Part shown: piece by piece, positions 6,998 to 15,958 of the stretch
Layout of the letters: each line of letters begins with the position of its first letter
Position numbering within the stretch: position 1 is the first letter of the stretch
Assembly: GCA_021604585.1 (NCBI GenBank)
Contig: BQJG01000005.1
Span: 28,842 to 92,841, forward strand
Reading direction: 5' to 3'
DNA length: 64,000 nt
From: Hyphococcus sp.
GTDB taxonomy: Bacteria; Pseudomonadota; Alphaproteobacteria; Caulobacterales; Parvularculaceae
Notes under the pieces: generated by a model
Seen by the model: the letters and a program-made list of their open reading frames with translations, nothing else
Databases searched by the model: none
Told to the model about the DNA's origin: nothing
Translations under genes and position numbers: made by a program

Positions 6998-7912
6998 ATG
7001 AAAATTAGCGACAATCCCAACTGGTTCGCGAACAACCCGCTCGCGCGCATCAACAACGAAAAAGATCAATCCGCATTCCTCAAGGTTAGGCTGGCAGATG
7101 CAGACAGCGTCGTCATTCCCTTGTGGCGCGGCGATCCGTTGATGGCGGACGGCAAGGCTGCTTTTTTGTCTACAGCGGCGCTGCCCGAATTTCCCAGCAA
7201 TGCGCTGGTGGTTTTCCTGGGGTTGAAAAACGACTGCGCCTATTTCGGTGTTGACGCTTCAGGCTCTGCTCAAACACCGGAGGCTGCGACCTTTGCCGAT
7301 ATCGGCGAGTATGCGCCGCTGCGCATGGCCGCGAGCGCGCTCACGCGCGACGATCTTGCAATTGTTGGTCAGGCGCGCTGGCTGTTCGAATGGCATCGCA
7401 AACATGCATTCTGCGCCAATTGCGGGCATGAAACATCGGCGCAACTGGGCGGCGCCAAACGCACATGCCCCAATTGCGAGGAAATCCATTTTCCACGAAC
7501 CAATCCTGTCGCGATTGTCCTCGCCACTCATAATAATGCCTGCCTGATGGGCCGCGGGCCGCAATTTCCGCCGGGATTTTTGTCGGCGCTGGCGGGATTT
7601 GTTGAAGCGGCGGAAACCCCGGAAGAATGCGCCAAGCGCGAATTGTTCGAGGAAGCCGGCGTGACGTTGACCGATGTGCGCTATCAGTTTTCGCAGCCCT
7701 GGCCCTTCACCAATTCGCTGATGATGGGCTTTATCGCCGATGCTCAGGACCGCACCCTTAATCCGGACAAGGAAGAAATCGAAGAAGCGCGATGGATCGA
7801 CAAGTCAGATATCATCGCGGTGCTGAACGGCGAACAGCGCGACTTTAACGTGCCGCCCAAATTCACCATTGCACGGCAACTGGTCGAACAATGGGCGAAA
7901 ACAAATTCCTAG
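6998..7912 (+). CDS. nudC: NADH pyrophosphatase / NAD-capped RNA hydrolase NudC
   Basis: About 304 residues from the ATG at 6998; a TTG further upstream at 6962 is less likely. A C-x2-C...C-x2-C zinc ribbon (CANCGHE, then TCPNCEEIHFPR) precedes the Nudix domain. The Nudix box GFVEAAETPEECAKR then ELFEEAGV fits GX5EX7REUXEEXGU, and FSQPWPFTNSLMMGF is the SQPWPFPxS-type motif special to NudC. The enzyme splits NAD(H) into NMN(H) and AMP and removes NAD caps from RNA. Its stop overlaps the convergent pheA stop inside CCTAGG. Confidence 0.95.
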   Translation: MKISDNPNWFANNPLARINNEKDQSAFLKVRLADADSVVIPLWRGDPLMADGKAAFLSTAALPEFPSNALVVFLGLKNDCAYFGVDASGSAQTPEAATFADIGEYAPLRMAASALTRDDLAIVGQARWLFEWHRKHAFCANCGHETSAQLGGAKRTCPNCEEIHFPRTNPVAIVLATHNNACLMGRGPQFPPGFLSALAGFVEAAETPEECAKRELFEEAGVTLTDVRYQFSQPWPFTNSLMMGFIADAQDRTLNPDKEEIEEARWIDKSDIIAVLNGEQRDFNVPPKFTIARQLVEQWAKTNS

Positions 7913-8766
7913 GCGTTTCGATCCCGCGCAACTTTGTAGACTCCGAGAATTTTTAGCGATGACGAGAAAAAACTCAGCTCTTCAAGCGCCAGCCGCACCG
8001 GCTCATGGCTCGGATGGCCTTCAATGTCTGCGTAGAACATGGTCGCGCTGAACGAGCCTTCGAGCTGATAGCTTTCCAGCTTGGTCATGTTGACGCCGTT
8101 GGTGGCGAAGCCGCCCATTGCCTTGTAAAGCGCCGCTGGAATGTTGCGCACCTGAAAGATGAAACTCGTCACTACCGGGCCATCATCGGGACCGGCGTCC
8201 ATGGGCTCGCTCGCCATTTCGAGAAAGCGTGTAGTGTTGTGATCGGCGTCTTCGATGTTCCGTTCAAGGATATTGAGGCCGTAAAGTTCAGCCGCAAGTT
8301 CCGATGCGACCACCGCTTCATCCATGTGATTTGATTCCGCAAGGCGGCGCGCGGCGCCAGCGGTATCGCCCGCCGTCTCGGGCCGAATTTTATGGGCGTG
8401 CAAATAATTGCGAACCTGCGCCAACGCCACCGGATGAGATCGTGCGACTTTAATGTCTTCAAATTTCGCGCCGGGTTTGGCGAGCAAATGGTGCTCTACG
8501 GGGAGAAAGTGCTCGGCAATGATGTGAAGCCCGGCGCGCGGCAACAAATGATGAATGTCGCTGACCCGACCCGCCAGCGAGTTCTCGACCGGCAGCATCG
8601 CGCGGTCCGCGCGCCCTTCCGCCACCGCCTCGACCGCCTCATCAAAGGCGCCGCAAGGCAAGGGCTCAAAATCCGGCGCATAACGGCGGCACGCCATTTC
8701 AGAAAATGCGCCCGGTTCGCCTTGATAGGCGATGTGTTTGGTTTTCCCGGCGGCTGACTCTGACAT
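7909..8766 (-). CDS. pheA: Prephenate dehydratase
   Basis: 285 residues from the ATG at 8766, which has AGGA upstream; the longer frame to 8832 is less likely. The PDT domain starts HIAYQGEPGAFSEMACRRY, with MLPVENSLAGRVSD and HNTTRFLEM, the Thr-Arg-Phe catalytic motif. An ACT domain follows (about 195-285) with LESYQLEGSFSATMFYADIE for phenylalanine feedback. It converts prephenate to phenylpyruvate. There is no chorismate mutase domain, which is normal in alphaproteobacteria. The gene is convergent with nudC and divergent from the cytochrome c gene. Confidence 0.96.
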   Translation of the reverse strand: MSESAAGKTKHIAYQGEPGAFSEMACRRYAPDFEPLPCGAFDEAVEAVAEGRADRAMLPVENSLAGRVSDIHHLLPRAGLHIIAEHFLPVEHHLLAKPGAKFEDIKVARSHPVALAQVRNYLHAHKIRPETAGDTAGAARRLAESNHMDEAVVASELAAELYGLNILERNIEDADHNTTRFLEMASEPMDAGPDDGPVVTSFIFQVRNIPAALYKAMGGFATNGVNMTKLESYQLEGSFSATMFYADIEGHPSHEPVRLALEELSFFSSSLKILGVYKVARDRNA

Positions 8767-8982
8767 GACGGATTCCTGAATTATCCCAAAAGGGCCGCTC
8801 GGGCTTATGCACAATGCGAGCCGTAAGGGCAATTACACCGAGAGCCGCGCGTCCCCGCGCCCAAAGGCCGCGCCCGCTATGGGGAGCGCCCGCATTGCAC
8901 AGCCCCATGAAGACCGTTAGAAACCGGCGGAATTTGATCAGTTTCCCGCCCTCAAACGGGCCGGCCAAACGGGACCCGTCAC

Positions 8983-9618
8983 ATGCAAGATCCTCTATTG
9001 GGCAACAAAATCGCTGGCGCCGCACTGGCCGCCTTATTGCTGATTTTTGGCCTTCCGCAGCTGACCGCCGCCTTGACCGGCTCTGGCGGACATCATGGCG
9101 GCGGACATGAGGGCGAACTGCACCTCGCTTATGGCGGCGACATTGAACTTGAAACAACCGCCCCGCAGGAAGAAGCGCCCGTCGCCGACCTCGGCACGTT
9201 GCTCGCCAATGCCAGCATCTCCGGCGGGGAGCGCCGCGCAGCGCTTTGCAAGTCGTGCCACACCTTTGAACAGGGCGGCGCTGACGGCACCGGCCCGAAT
9301 TTGTGGAACATCGTCAACCGCCCCTTGGCCAGCGAGCCGGGATTTAATTACACCGGCGCGCTCAAAGCTGCGGGGGGGGTCTGGAGCTATGAGCGTCTCG
9401 ATCATTTCCTGACCAACTCAGCCGACTACATTCCCGGCACCGCCATGGCGCAGCGTTTCGCCAAGCCTGCACAGCGCGCAGACATTCTCGCTTTTCTGTC
9501 GACATTATCCGCCGATCCGGCGCCATTCCCTGCGCCCGCAGCGCCCATGGAAGAGACTGAAGACTCCGGACATGAAGAGCCTGCTGCTGAAGAGCACGGC
9601 GAATCCGAAAGCCACTAA
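8983..9618 (+). CDS. Membrane-anchored cytochrome c (CycM type)
   Basis: 211 residues. One N-terminal membrane helix (about 9-31) has no clear cleavage site and is followed by a His/Gly-rich linker. The class I cytochrome domain has the haem site CKSCH (C89, C92, H93), GPNLWNIVNRP and the distal methionine in PGTAMAQRF (M155). The tail after residue 175 is Pro/Ala- and then Glu/His-rich. CycM-like proteins carry electrons between the bc1 complex and aa3-type oxidases. A G8 homopolymer at 9372-9379 lies within the coding frame. The gene is divergent from pheA. Confidence 0.88.
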   Translation: MQDPLLGNKIAGAALAALLLIFGLPQLTAALTGSGGHHGGGHEGELHLAYGGDIELETTAPQEEAPVADLGTLLANASISGGERRAALCKSCHTFEQGGADGTGPNLWNIVNRPLASEPGFNYTGALKAAGGVWSYERLDHFLTNSADYIPGTAMAQRFAKPAQRADILAFLSTLSADPAPFPAPAAPMEETEDSGHEEPAAEEHGESESH

Positions 9619-9622
9619 AGCG

Positions 9623-9946
9623 TTAACGCAATTTGACCGCAGTGCCGTTGCAGGAAACGAGCAGCATCGCGCCTTTTTGCGTGTCCACCGCTTCATAATC
9701 GATATCGACGCCGATGACCGCGTCTGCGCCGAGACGCGCGGCCTCTTCTTCCATGTCGCGCATAGCGTGATCTCGCGCTTCTCGCAGCGCTTTTTGATAG
9801 CCCTGTGAGCGCCCGCCGAGAATGTCTGTGATGCCCGCAAAAAGGTCGCGGAAAATATTCACGCCGAGAATAGCTTCACCCGCAACAACGCCGAGGCTCG
9901 TTGTCACCTCGCGGCCCGGCGCAGAATCAGTAGTGGCGACAATCAT
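9623..9946 (-). CDS. YbjQ/DUF74 family protein
   Basis: 107 residues from the ATG at 9946 (GGGAG upstream); an extension to 10012 lacks support. It has the family hallmarks: IVATTDSAPGREVTTSLGVV at the start, ILGVNIFRDLFAGITDILGG, and ARLGADAVIGVDIDYEAV. Proteins of this family form a pentameric, dodecin-like fold and are often called heavy-metal-binding, although the function is not settled. It is convergent with the cytochrome gene, 4 bases away. No obvious link to its neighbours. Confidence 0.88.
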   Translation of the reverse strand: MIVATTDSAPGREVTTSLGVVAGEAILGVNIFRDLFAGITDILGGRSQGYQKALREARDHAMRDMEEEAARLGADAVIGVDIDYEAVDTQKGAMLLVSCNGTAVKLR

Positions 9947-10043
9947 GAAGTGTCTCCCTTCGTTCCGAATTAAACATGGGGCGACACGCTCCGGCTTCAA
10001 GCAGGAGAGCAAACAATCACGATGAGTGGTTTTAATTCAGCGG

Positions 10044-10475
10044 CTAAAAGAGGCCGAAGCGCTTTTTGCGCTTGTGCTTCTTGAAATGCGCACGGCCTTC
10101 TCGGGATTCAAGGAAGGCCTCGTAATCAAGCTCCGGACGCTCAACTCGCATGGCTGTTGCGCGCAAACCGCGAATGAGATCGTCACCCGAAGCGGAAAAC
10201 GCCGTAGCAGCAACGAAATCTTCCGCCTCACTGGGCAGTGATGCGTCATGGCGCTTCTTGCCTGCGAACTTCTTTTCTTTTTTTGAGAGATTCTCGCGCA
10301 GCGCAGAGAACGCCGCAGAGGCGGGGGTTGAGAAATTTTCCGGCAGGTGAGCCGCATCAACCGGTGAATAATCAGTGCGGTGCGGCACAAGGATATTATC
10401 AACCCCGCGCCCGGTTAGATGCCGCGTAGTGGCGCTGGAAAACCCGGACCAGATTTGCTTTAGTCGTTCACTCAT
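10044..10475 (-). CDS. Unknown protein, partner gene of the Ntn-hydrolase-like protein
   Basis: 143 residues, no family recognised. It is soluble, without signal peptide or membrane segment. The middle is charged (RENLSKKEKKFAGKKRHDAS). A helical stretch follows (EAEDFVAATAFSASGDDLIR), then ERPELDYEAFLESREG, and the protein ends in a very basic HFKKHKRKKRFGLF tail. The ATG lies 9 bases after the stop of the Ntn-hydrolase-like gene on the same strand, so the two are surely one operon. The basic tail could bind nucleic acid or serve as a docking peptide; both are guesses. Confidence 0.7.
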   Translation of the reverse strand: MSERLKQIWSGFSSATTRHLTGRGVDNILVPHRTDYSPVDAAHLPENFSTPASAAFSALRENLSKKEKKFAGKKRHDASLPSEAEDFVAATAFSASGDDLIRGLRATAMRVERPELDYEAFLESREGRAHFKKHKRKKRFGLF

Positions 10476-10484
10476 GGGCCTCTC

Positions 10485-11768
10485 CTAAAGCTCCGCCTTC
10501 TCGCGTTTCCACTCAAGCCCGCCATTGCGGGTAATGACGGCGACGTCGATTGGTCCGCCTACCGTCTCCACCGAGTGCATCACTTTCTGCTGAAACGAGT
10601 TTAGCTTGATCAGCGATGCAGCCGTTTCTCCCAGCTCTTTTTTCGGCAGCGAGTTGATCGCACGTAATATCGGGCGGGTGTGCACCGCATACTGATAATT
10701 ATCGACAGAGCGGAAAAACTCGTTGATGGCGACGCCGAGATTATTGTTACTGTAATCGCGGAAGATCGCATTTTTCTGCGCGTCATTAAGATTGGGCGTG
10801 CGGCCAACGATATCGGCGACCAATCCGCGCGACAGCTTCAATGTTTCGGAATAGACAAACATCCTCAGATACTGGTCCATGCCGGTCAGAAAGGTCCGGA
10901 TCATCCGGTCTTGCGCAAAGGGCTGGAACACCGGCCCTGAGTCGGCGCCGATATCGGCCTGACGGTCGCGTTTGCGCTTCAAGATTCCAAGCACCACGGA
11001 CGACGCAAGATAGGAACGCATGGACGGGAATTTTTCCTTGGCGCCAAAGCCGGCGAACACAACGCCTGTGTAATGCTCAAAGAAAGCATCCTTCACCACG
11101 GCAAAGACAGCGATTTCACGCAGGCGTCCAACGGTCTCCTCTGTTACCGCCAGTCCCGGATACTCATTTTTTAACGATCCGACGAGACTCTGAATCAGCT
11201 GTTCGATCTCGCCGCCATAACGGCGGCGCACCTGCTCAGCCATGCCTTTTGGAAAGCACGGCAAATCGCCGCGCGGTGAATCGTCGGGACAGCGCTGATA
11301 ATCGGAATGCATCTCGCCAACGACAAACTCAAAAATCGACGCGACGTGATCGCGCACGCCGCCCGCATGGGATTGACTAAATTTTTGCACTTGAAAGTCG
11401 AATTCTTCGGCGAGCACCGTAAAGACAACAGCGACGACTTTAAAAAATTCCGTGTCCTGATGTTCGGCGGGAAAGAGGTCTGGGTTGCCCGATAGAAATT
11501 CCATGAAATCGTCAGCATAGGCGGCGACCGTGTCGAGCGAGCGTCCGCGCGCCTGTTCGCGATAAAGAGAAATCACGGTTTCCCACGGCGTCGACATGAT
11601 TTCCGCATTATTATAAATCATCACTGCGATCGGCTGGCCATCGACCAGCGGAAACAGTTTATCCACGGAATTATAGGTCTTTAGATACCGGTCCCCGGAG
11701 ATGGTCACGGCGCTGTCCGCCGCCATCGCCACCGCCTGACGGTTCATCAACACGACTTCGGACGTCAT
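10485..11768 (-). CDS. Putative proteasome-like N-terminal-threonine (Ntn) hydrolase with large helical domain
   Basis: 427 residues from the ATG at 11768 with GAGGGG upstream. If Met is removed the protein starts TSEVVLMNRQAVAMAADSAV, very like mature proteasome beta, HslV and Anbu: Thr1, Asp17 in the AADS motif, and a lysine (K36, in VDKLFPL) near the place of catalytic Lys33. A hydrophobic strand (QPIAVMIYNNAEI) follows, as in that fold. From about residue 60 the protein is long and mostly helical, unlike HslV (about 175 residues). I recall similar uncharacterised proteins in bacteria but no function for them. It is the first gene of a two-gene unit with 10044-10475. Catalysis is inferred. 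Confidence 0.6.
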   Translation of the reverse strand: MTSEVVLMNRQAVAMAADSAVTISGDRYLKTYNSVDKLFPLVDGQPIAVMIYNNAEIMSTPWETVISLYREQARGRSLDTVAAYADDFMEFLSGNPDLFPAEHQDTEFFKVVAVVFTVLAEEFDFQVQKFSQSHAGGVRDHVASIFEFVVGEMHSDYQRCPDDSPRGDLPCFPKGMAEQVRRRYGGEIEQLIQSLVGSLKNEYPGLAVTEETVGRLREIAVFAVVKDAFFEHYTGVVFAGFGAKEKFPSMRSYLASSVVLGILKRKRDRQADIGADSGPVFQPFAQDRMIRTFLTGMDQYLRMFVYSETLKLSRGLVADIVGRTPNLNDAQKNAIFRDYSNNNLGVAINEFFRSVDNYQYAVHTRPILRAINSLPKKELGETAASLIKLNSFQQKVMHSVETVGGPIDVAVITRNGGLEWKREKAEL

Positions 11769-12005
11769 CGACCCCTCACGACTTCCCAAAAGGTCCGGAC
11801 CAGCCCCTCCCGGCCCAGCAAGAAAATGATGTTAGCTGGAAAAACCCGGCTTGGAAACAAGCCCGAAAGCCGGAAACAACCGGAAAACGCGTAAAATCAG
11901 GGCTTTGTCCGGTTACCGGCGCGTTAGCCAAAGGCCCTGAAAAACTAGGCAAAATTTTCATCTCTTTGCCGAAAAATCCAATTTATCGGGATGGAGGGCC
12001 TCATT

Positions 12006-12143
12006 ATGTCCGTTGGCGTTTTTGAGATGTTTAGCCTGGTTGAGTGGATTATTTTCGGCTTTATCGGCGCGAATGTGACGCTGGCGAGCCTTTGCGTCCT
12101 GCAACGCGGCGTCAAAAAACTGGAAGCTCCAGCTCGCGACTAG
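12006..12143 (+). CDS. Small single-helix membrane protein (45 aa)
   Basis: A short frame, ATG at 12006 to TAG at 12143, with GGAGG eight bases upstream. The product begins MSVGVFEMFSLVEWIIFGFI, has one hydrophobic segment of about 25 residues, and ends in a charged tail (QRGVKKLEAPARD). The good ribosome site and the fit between two flanking genes support it. No family is recognised. It could be a small membrane regulator or a chance frame. Confidence 0.5.
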   Translation: MSVGVFEMFSLVEWIIFGFIGANVTLASLCVLQRGVKKLEAPARD

Positions 12144-12146
12144 CCG

Positions 12147-12893
12147 CTATTCGATTTCAAAGGCGGCGACGACTTTCGCTCGGATTTTGATCGGTTGCGG
12201 ATCGAGATTCAGGTCGATTTCCGGCTGTGCTGTTTCGGGCGAAGCGACATCCAACATCGGACGGGAGAGATTTTCCTGATCTCCGTAGTAATCATCGCGA
12301 GAAAAGCCTGATCCATATTGAATTCGGATTGGGCTAGAAATGGCTGATCCGGAAGCCGCCGCGATTTTCTCGGCTTTTGTCCTGGCGTCCTTTACCGCAG
12401 CCTCCAGCGCGACTTTTTGCGCGGATTCCAAATCGATCAGCGAATAGCGCGAAAGGCTGACGCTCTCGGCACCAAGCTCTGACAGAAACGATATTGCCGA
12501 GCCGGAAAGGCTCGCAGGCGCTCCTTCTACCGCGAACTCTATGGCGCCGAAATATCCGCCTACCGGACACGCGTCACGGGTTCTGTAATCAGCTTCGTCG
12601 ACGCATTTGCGATCAAGGATGGGAATGATCTGCGCGGCGGACGCGTCTATGGAAAGTTGCGTCAATCCTTCAAGCGCAGGAAACCTCTCGCGAATTCTCG
12701 CCACTGCGCCTGCAATATCTGCAAGGACTTCCGCGTGGCTATCGCCGCGGGAGCGGACTGCCGCTGTGAGTGAAAACACTTCCGGCTCAACAGCCAGCGT
12801 CGCTTCGCCATCAACGATGATTTGATTTGGCTGACTCGTCGGCAAACATCCCGAAACGAAAAACACCGTCAGTCCAATGAACACTCTTTGCAT
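12147..12893 (-). CDS. SIMPL-domain (DUF541) lipoprotein
   Basis: 248 residues. A lipoprotein signal ends in VSGC (C16). The rest is a SIMPL/DUF541 domain, seen in IIVDGEATLAVEPEVFSLTA near the start and SLIDLESAQKVALEAAVKDA with RTKAEKIAAASG near the end. These periplasmic or outer-membrane proteins are linked to oxidative-stress tolerance in some bacteria; biochemistry is unclear. A disulfide-like pair of cysteines sits in the middle (RKCVDEADYRTRDACP). It lies 38 bases downstream of selO on the same strand. Confidence 0.85.
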   Translation of the reverse strand: MQRVFIGLTVFFVSGCLPTSQPNQIIVDGEATLAVEPEVFSLTAAVRSRGDSHAEVLADIAGAVARIRERFPALEGLTQLSIDASAAQIIPILDRKCVDEADYRTRDACPVGGYFGAIEFAVEGAPASLSGSAISFLSELGAESVSLSRYSLIDLESAQKVALEAAVKDARTKAEKIAAASGSAISSPIRIQYGSGFSRDDYYGDQENLSRPMLDVASPETAQPEIDLNLDPQPIKIRAKVVAAFEIE

Positions 12894-12931
12894 GAGAAGC
12901 CCCTCCCGTCGCCTGCGGTGAGACTGTCCGG

Positions 12932-14389
12932 TTAAGCTTCGCTTGGCAAGCGTGAAAACGCCGACGCCTCGAACCCATAGGCATCGCGCATTTGCGCGAT
13001 GGCTGCGAGTTTTCCTTCAAACATCGACCAGTCGTCATTCTCCGCGATTGACGCCCAGATCGCTTCCACTTCATCAATCAGCATGGTGCAGGGCCGCGCG
13101 CCCTTGAAGTAGGCGTGATCGAGCCGTTCCGGCCGGCAGGCGGAATAGCCCGTCAGCGCTGCGCGGACAGGCGCAAATTTCTCCTGCTCGTATAACTCAG
13201 CCACGGGGCTCTGCTCCGCCCGTTTGGTTGACGCTGCGCCGCAGAACCAGTCGAAGAAAACCTGCTCGAAGGGCGCGCCGGTTTCGGTCATCCAGCGCAA
13301 GAGATCGGCGACAAAATCGAACCCGTTCTCGCTCGGCGGCTTCAGGCCCAATCGCCGAAAAAATGCATTTGAAAGAGCCTGTTCGTAGTGTTCTGCATAA
13401 GTCTGCAATTCATCATTCAACGCTTCAGCAGGGGCAATCCGCGATAGCGCGCCGCCTAGTTGCGCGAGATTCCATGCGCCCGCCTCCGCCTGCCTGCCAA
13501 ACGCATACAGCCCCGTCTGATCGAAGTACGCAGCCGTGAAATTCGGATCCGCTGTCGGCGCAAAACGCCAAGGACCGTAGTCAAAACTTTCCCCGGTGAC
13601 ATTCATATTGTCCGTATTCAGCACACCGTGAACGAATCCGGCCACCATCCATTGCGCCACAAGCCGGGCCGTTCGCTCAACGACGCGCGCAAAGATCGCA
13701 ATGATGCGCGCATCATCATTCAATAAAGCGATGTCCGGATAAAAATTGGCGGCGCAATAATCGACCAGCTCACCGATCGCCGCGTCATCCTTTACATAAG
13801 CGAGCCGCTGAAACGCGCCGAAGCGCACATGCGAATGCGACAGCCGCACCAGCACCGAAGATCGCGTCGGGGAAGGTTCGTCGCCGCGATGCAGCGCTTC
13901 GCCGGTTTCGATCAGGCTGAAACTCTTTGACGTATAAACGCCGAGCGCTTCGAGCATTTCCGTCGCCAGCACTTCACGCACGCCGCCTTTTAACGTCAGT
14001 CGTCCGTCGCCAAAACGCGAATAAGGCGTCTGCCCCGATCCTTTCGTCCCGAGATCGAGGAGCCGGTTCTGATCATCCCGCAATTGCGCAAACAGGAAAC
14101 CGCGCCCGTCGCCAATATCAGGATTGTAACTGCGGAACTGGTGGCCGTGATATCGCAGCGCGAGCGGCTGAGTGAAGCTATCGGGCAGCGGTTCGAACTT
14201 TCCGAAATGACTGGCCCATTGCTCATCGCTCAACTCGTCAAGCCCGACGCGCGCCGCCCAGCCTTCATTTCGATAACGGATGATGTGCTGGGGAAACGCC
14301 GCAGGCTCGACCCGATCATAGAACGGGGCGCCATCGGCGCGACCGAGACTTTCAAAAAGACGCTCCGGCTTATAATTTTCCACTGCCAA
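12932..14389 (-). CDS. selO: SelO-family protein adenylyltransferase (YdiU)
   Basis: 485 residues. This is the UPF0061/SelO pseudokinase fold: ALRYHGHQFRSYNPDIGDGR, LDLGTKGSGQTPYSR, LKGGVREVLATEMLEALG, LIETGEALHRG, VRLSHSHVRFGAFQR, GFVHGVLNTDNMNVTGESFD and YGPWRF are all family blocks, including the HGVLNTDNM metal/active-site loop. SelO transfers AMP from ATP to Ser, Thr or Tyr of target proteins under redox control. Many proteobacterial members end in a conserved cysteine; here the tail is AFSRLPSEA, without one. Divergent from ilvA. Confidence 0.94.
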   Translation of the reverse strand: MAVENYKPERLFESLGRADGAPFYDRVEPAAFPQHIIRYRNEGWAARVGLDELSDEQWASHFGKFEPLPDSFTQPLALRYHGHQFRSYNPDIGDGRGFLFAQLRDDQNRLLDLGTKGSGQTPYSRFGDGRLTLKGGVREVLATEMLEALGVYTSKSFSLIETGEALHRGDEPSPTRSSVLVRLSHSHVRFGAFQRLAYVKDDAAIGELVDYCAANFYPDIALLNDDARIIAIFARVVERTARLVAQWMVAGFVHGVLNTDNMNVTGESFDYGPWRFAPTADPNFTAAYFDQTGLYAFGRQAEAGAWNLAQLGGALSRIAPAEALNDELQTYAEHYEQALSNAFFRRLGLKPPSENGFDFVADLLRWMTETGAPFEQVFFDWFCGAASTKRAEQSPVAELYEQEKFAPVRAALTGYSACRPERLDHAYFKGARPCTMLIDEVEAIWASIAENDDWSMFEGKLAAIAQMRDAYGFEASAFSRLPSEA

Positions 14390-14487
14390 TATGGACCTTC
14401 TTGAACATTTGCGCCAAAACCCGAATCTCGCTGCGGGCGCGAAAAGATCGCGCCCGCTCTACATAACGCTGGACAAGAGACAAAACC

Positions 14488-15726
14488 ATGGACTCCAATC
14501 GCGCGCCAAAAATTGGCCGCCTGCCTTCCGCCAATGATGTTCGCGCCGCCGCCGAACGGATTGCGGGCCGGATTACGCGCACGCCGCTTGTTCATGCGGA
14601 AAAGCTGTCGCTGATCACCGGCGCAAACGTTTGGTTGAAGCTTGAAAACCTTCAATATACCGGCGCCTTCAAAGAGCGTGGCGCGCTTAACAAACTGCTG
14701 CTGTTGAGCACGCGGGACCGTGCGCGCGGCGTTATCACCGCATCGGCCGGAAATCACGCGCAAGGGCTGGCCCGTCATGCGCAATTGCTTGGCATTCCAG
14801 CGGTAATCGTGATGCCTGTCACCACGCCGGATGTAAAAGTCCGTCAGACGCGTGCGCTCGGCGCCGAAGTCGTTCTGACAGGATATGATTTCGATGAAGC
14901 CAAGGCGGCCGCATCGCAGATCGAGCGTGAGCGCGGATTGGTTTTTGTTCACCCCTTTGACGATCCCGACGTGATTGCCGGTCAGGGCACGCTTGCGCTG
15001 GAAATGGTCGAGGATGGGCCGGACTTTGATGCAATGATCGTCCCAATTGGCGGCGGCGGGCTGATCGCCGGAATGGCCCTCGCCGTGAAAGACGCGTCAC
15101 CCGACACGCAAATCATCGGCGTTCAGGCAGCGCTGTTTCCCTCCATGGTGAACGCGCTCGATGGCGCCGCGCGCGAAACCGGCGGCAATACCCTCGCCGA
15201 AGGCATCGCCGTCAAGGAAGCTGGGGTGACCACGCGTCAGATCGTCCGCAACAACGTGGACGACATTGTCCTGGTCGACGAACGCACCCTTGAGCGCGCA
15301 TTGTCCATGTTAATGATGGAGCAGAAACTTCTGGTGGAAGGCGCTGGCGCGGCTGGCCTTGCCGCCATTTTGTCGGATTCGGATCGCTACAAAGGCAAAA
15401 CCGTCGGGCTGGTCCTGTGCGGCGGCAATATCGATGCGCGCCTTTTATCGATGATCCTGATGCGTGATCTGGCGCGCTCAGGACGCCTAGCAAGACTGCG
15501 CGTCCAGCTGCTCGACATGCCGGGTCAACTCGTGAAAGTCGCGAGCATCATCGCCAGCCAAGACGGCAACGTCATTGATGTCGGCCACCACCGCACCTAT
15601 TCCGACCTTCCTGCCAAAATGACCTGCATGGACGTCACGATCGACACGCAGGGCCAAGACCATCTCGACAGGATCATCAAGAATCTGCGGGAAGAAGGCT
15701 ATGAAGTTGAAATCGCTGCGTACTGA
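14488..15726 (+). CDS. ilvA: Threonine ammonia-lyase with ACT domain
   Basis: 412 residues. A fold-type II PLP enzyme: the lysine that binds PLP is K62 in TGAFKERGALNK, followed by SAGNHAQGLA and the phosphate-binding PIGGGGLIAG loop. The C-terminal 85 residues form one ACT domain (RLRVQLLDMPGQLVKVASII). It deaminates threonine to 2-oxobutanoate, the first step to isoleucine. The single, short ACT domain matches the roughly 400-residue form found in many alphaproteobacteria rather than the two-ACT IlvA of E. coli. Divergent from selO. Confidence 0.93.
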   Translation: MDSNRAPKIGRLPSANDVRAAAERIAGRITRTPLVHAEKLSLITGANVWLKLENLQYTGAFKERGALNKLLLLSTRDRARGVITASAGNHAQGLARHAQLLGIPAVIVMPVTTPDVKVRQTRALGAEVVLTGYDFDEAKAAASQIERERGLVFVHPFDDPDVIAGQGTLALEMVEDGPDFDAMIVPIGGGGLIAGMALAVKDASPDTQIIGVQAALFPSMVNALDGAARETGGNTLAEGIAVKEAGVTTRQIVRNNVDDIVLVDERTLERALSMLMMEQKLLVEGAGAAGLAAILSDSDRYKGKTVGLVLCGGNIDARLLSMILMRDLARSGRLARLRVQLLDMPGQLVKVASIIASQDGNVIDVGHHRTYSDLPAKMTCMDVTIDTQGQDHLDRIIKNLREEGYEVEIAAY

Positions 15727-15885
15727 CAATTCCTCGCAGACGCACGCCCAGGGCGAATGAATCTGCAGCGCTTGCTGTGCGGGTTGCATATTAACCGTCC
15801 TAATCTGAGTTGGCTCGATATCAGTGGCGGCGCCTATTGACGAGCGCGGCGTGGCGCGATCATAAAAGCATTGAGCCGCATGGCC

Positions 15886-15944
15886 GGGTATTGAGTAAGA
15901 TGGACGGTATAAACCACAGCGGCGCGGGCTGGGTATTTAGTAAG
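15886..15944. repeat. Two direct repeats upstream of VPLPA-CTERM gene
   Basis: GGGTATTGAGTAAG (15886-15899) recurs as GGGTATTTAGTAAG (15931-15944), 13 of 14 bases equal, with start points 45 bases apart. The second copy runs into the AAGGGG that could serve as ribosome site of the next gene. They may be two binding sites for a regulator or a small duplication. Confidence 0.5.
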
Positions 15945-15958
15945 GGGACAATTCTAAG

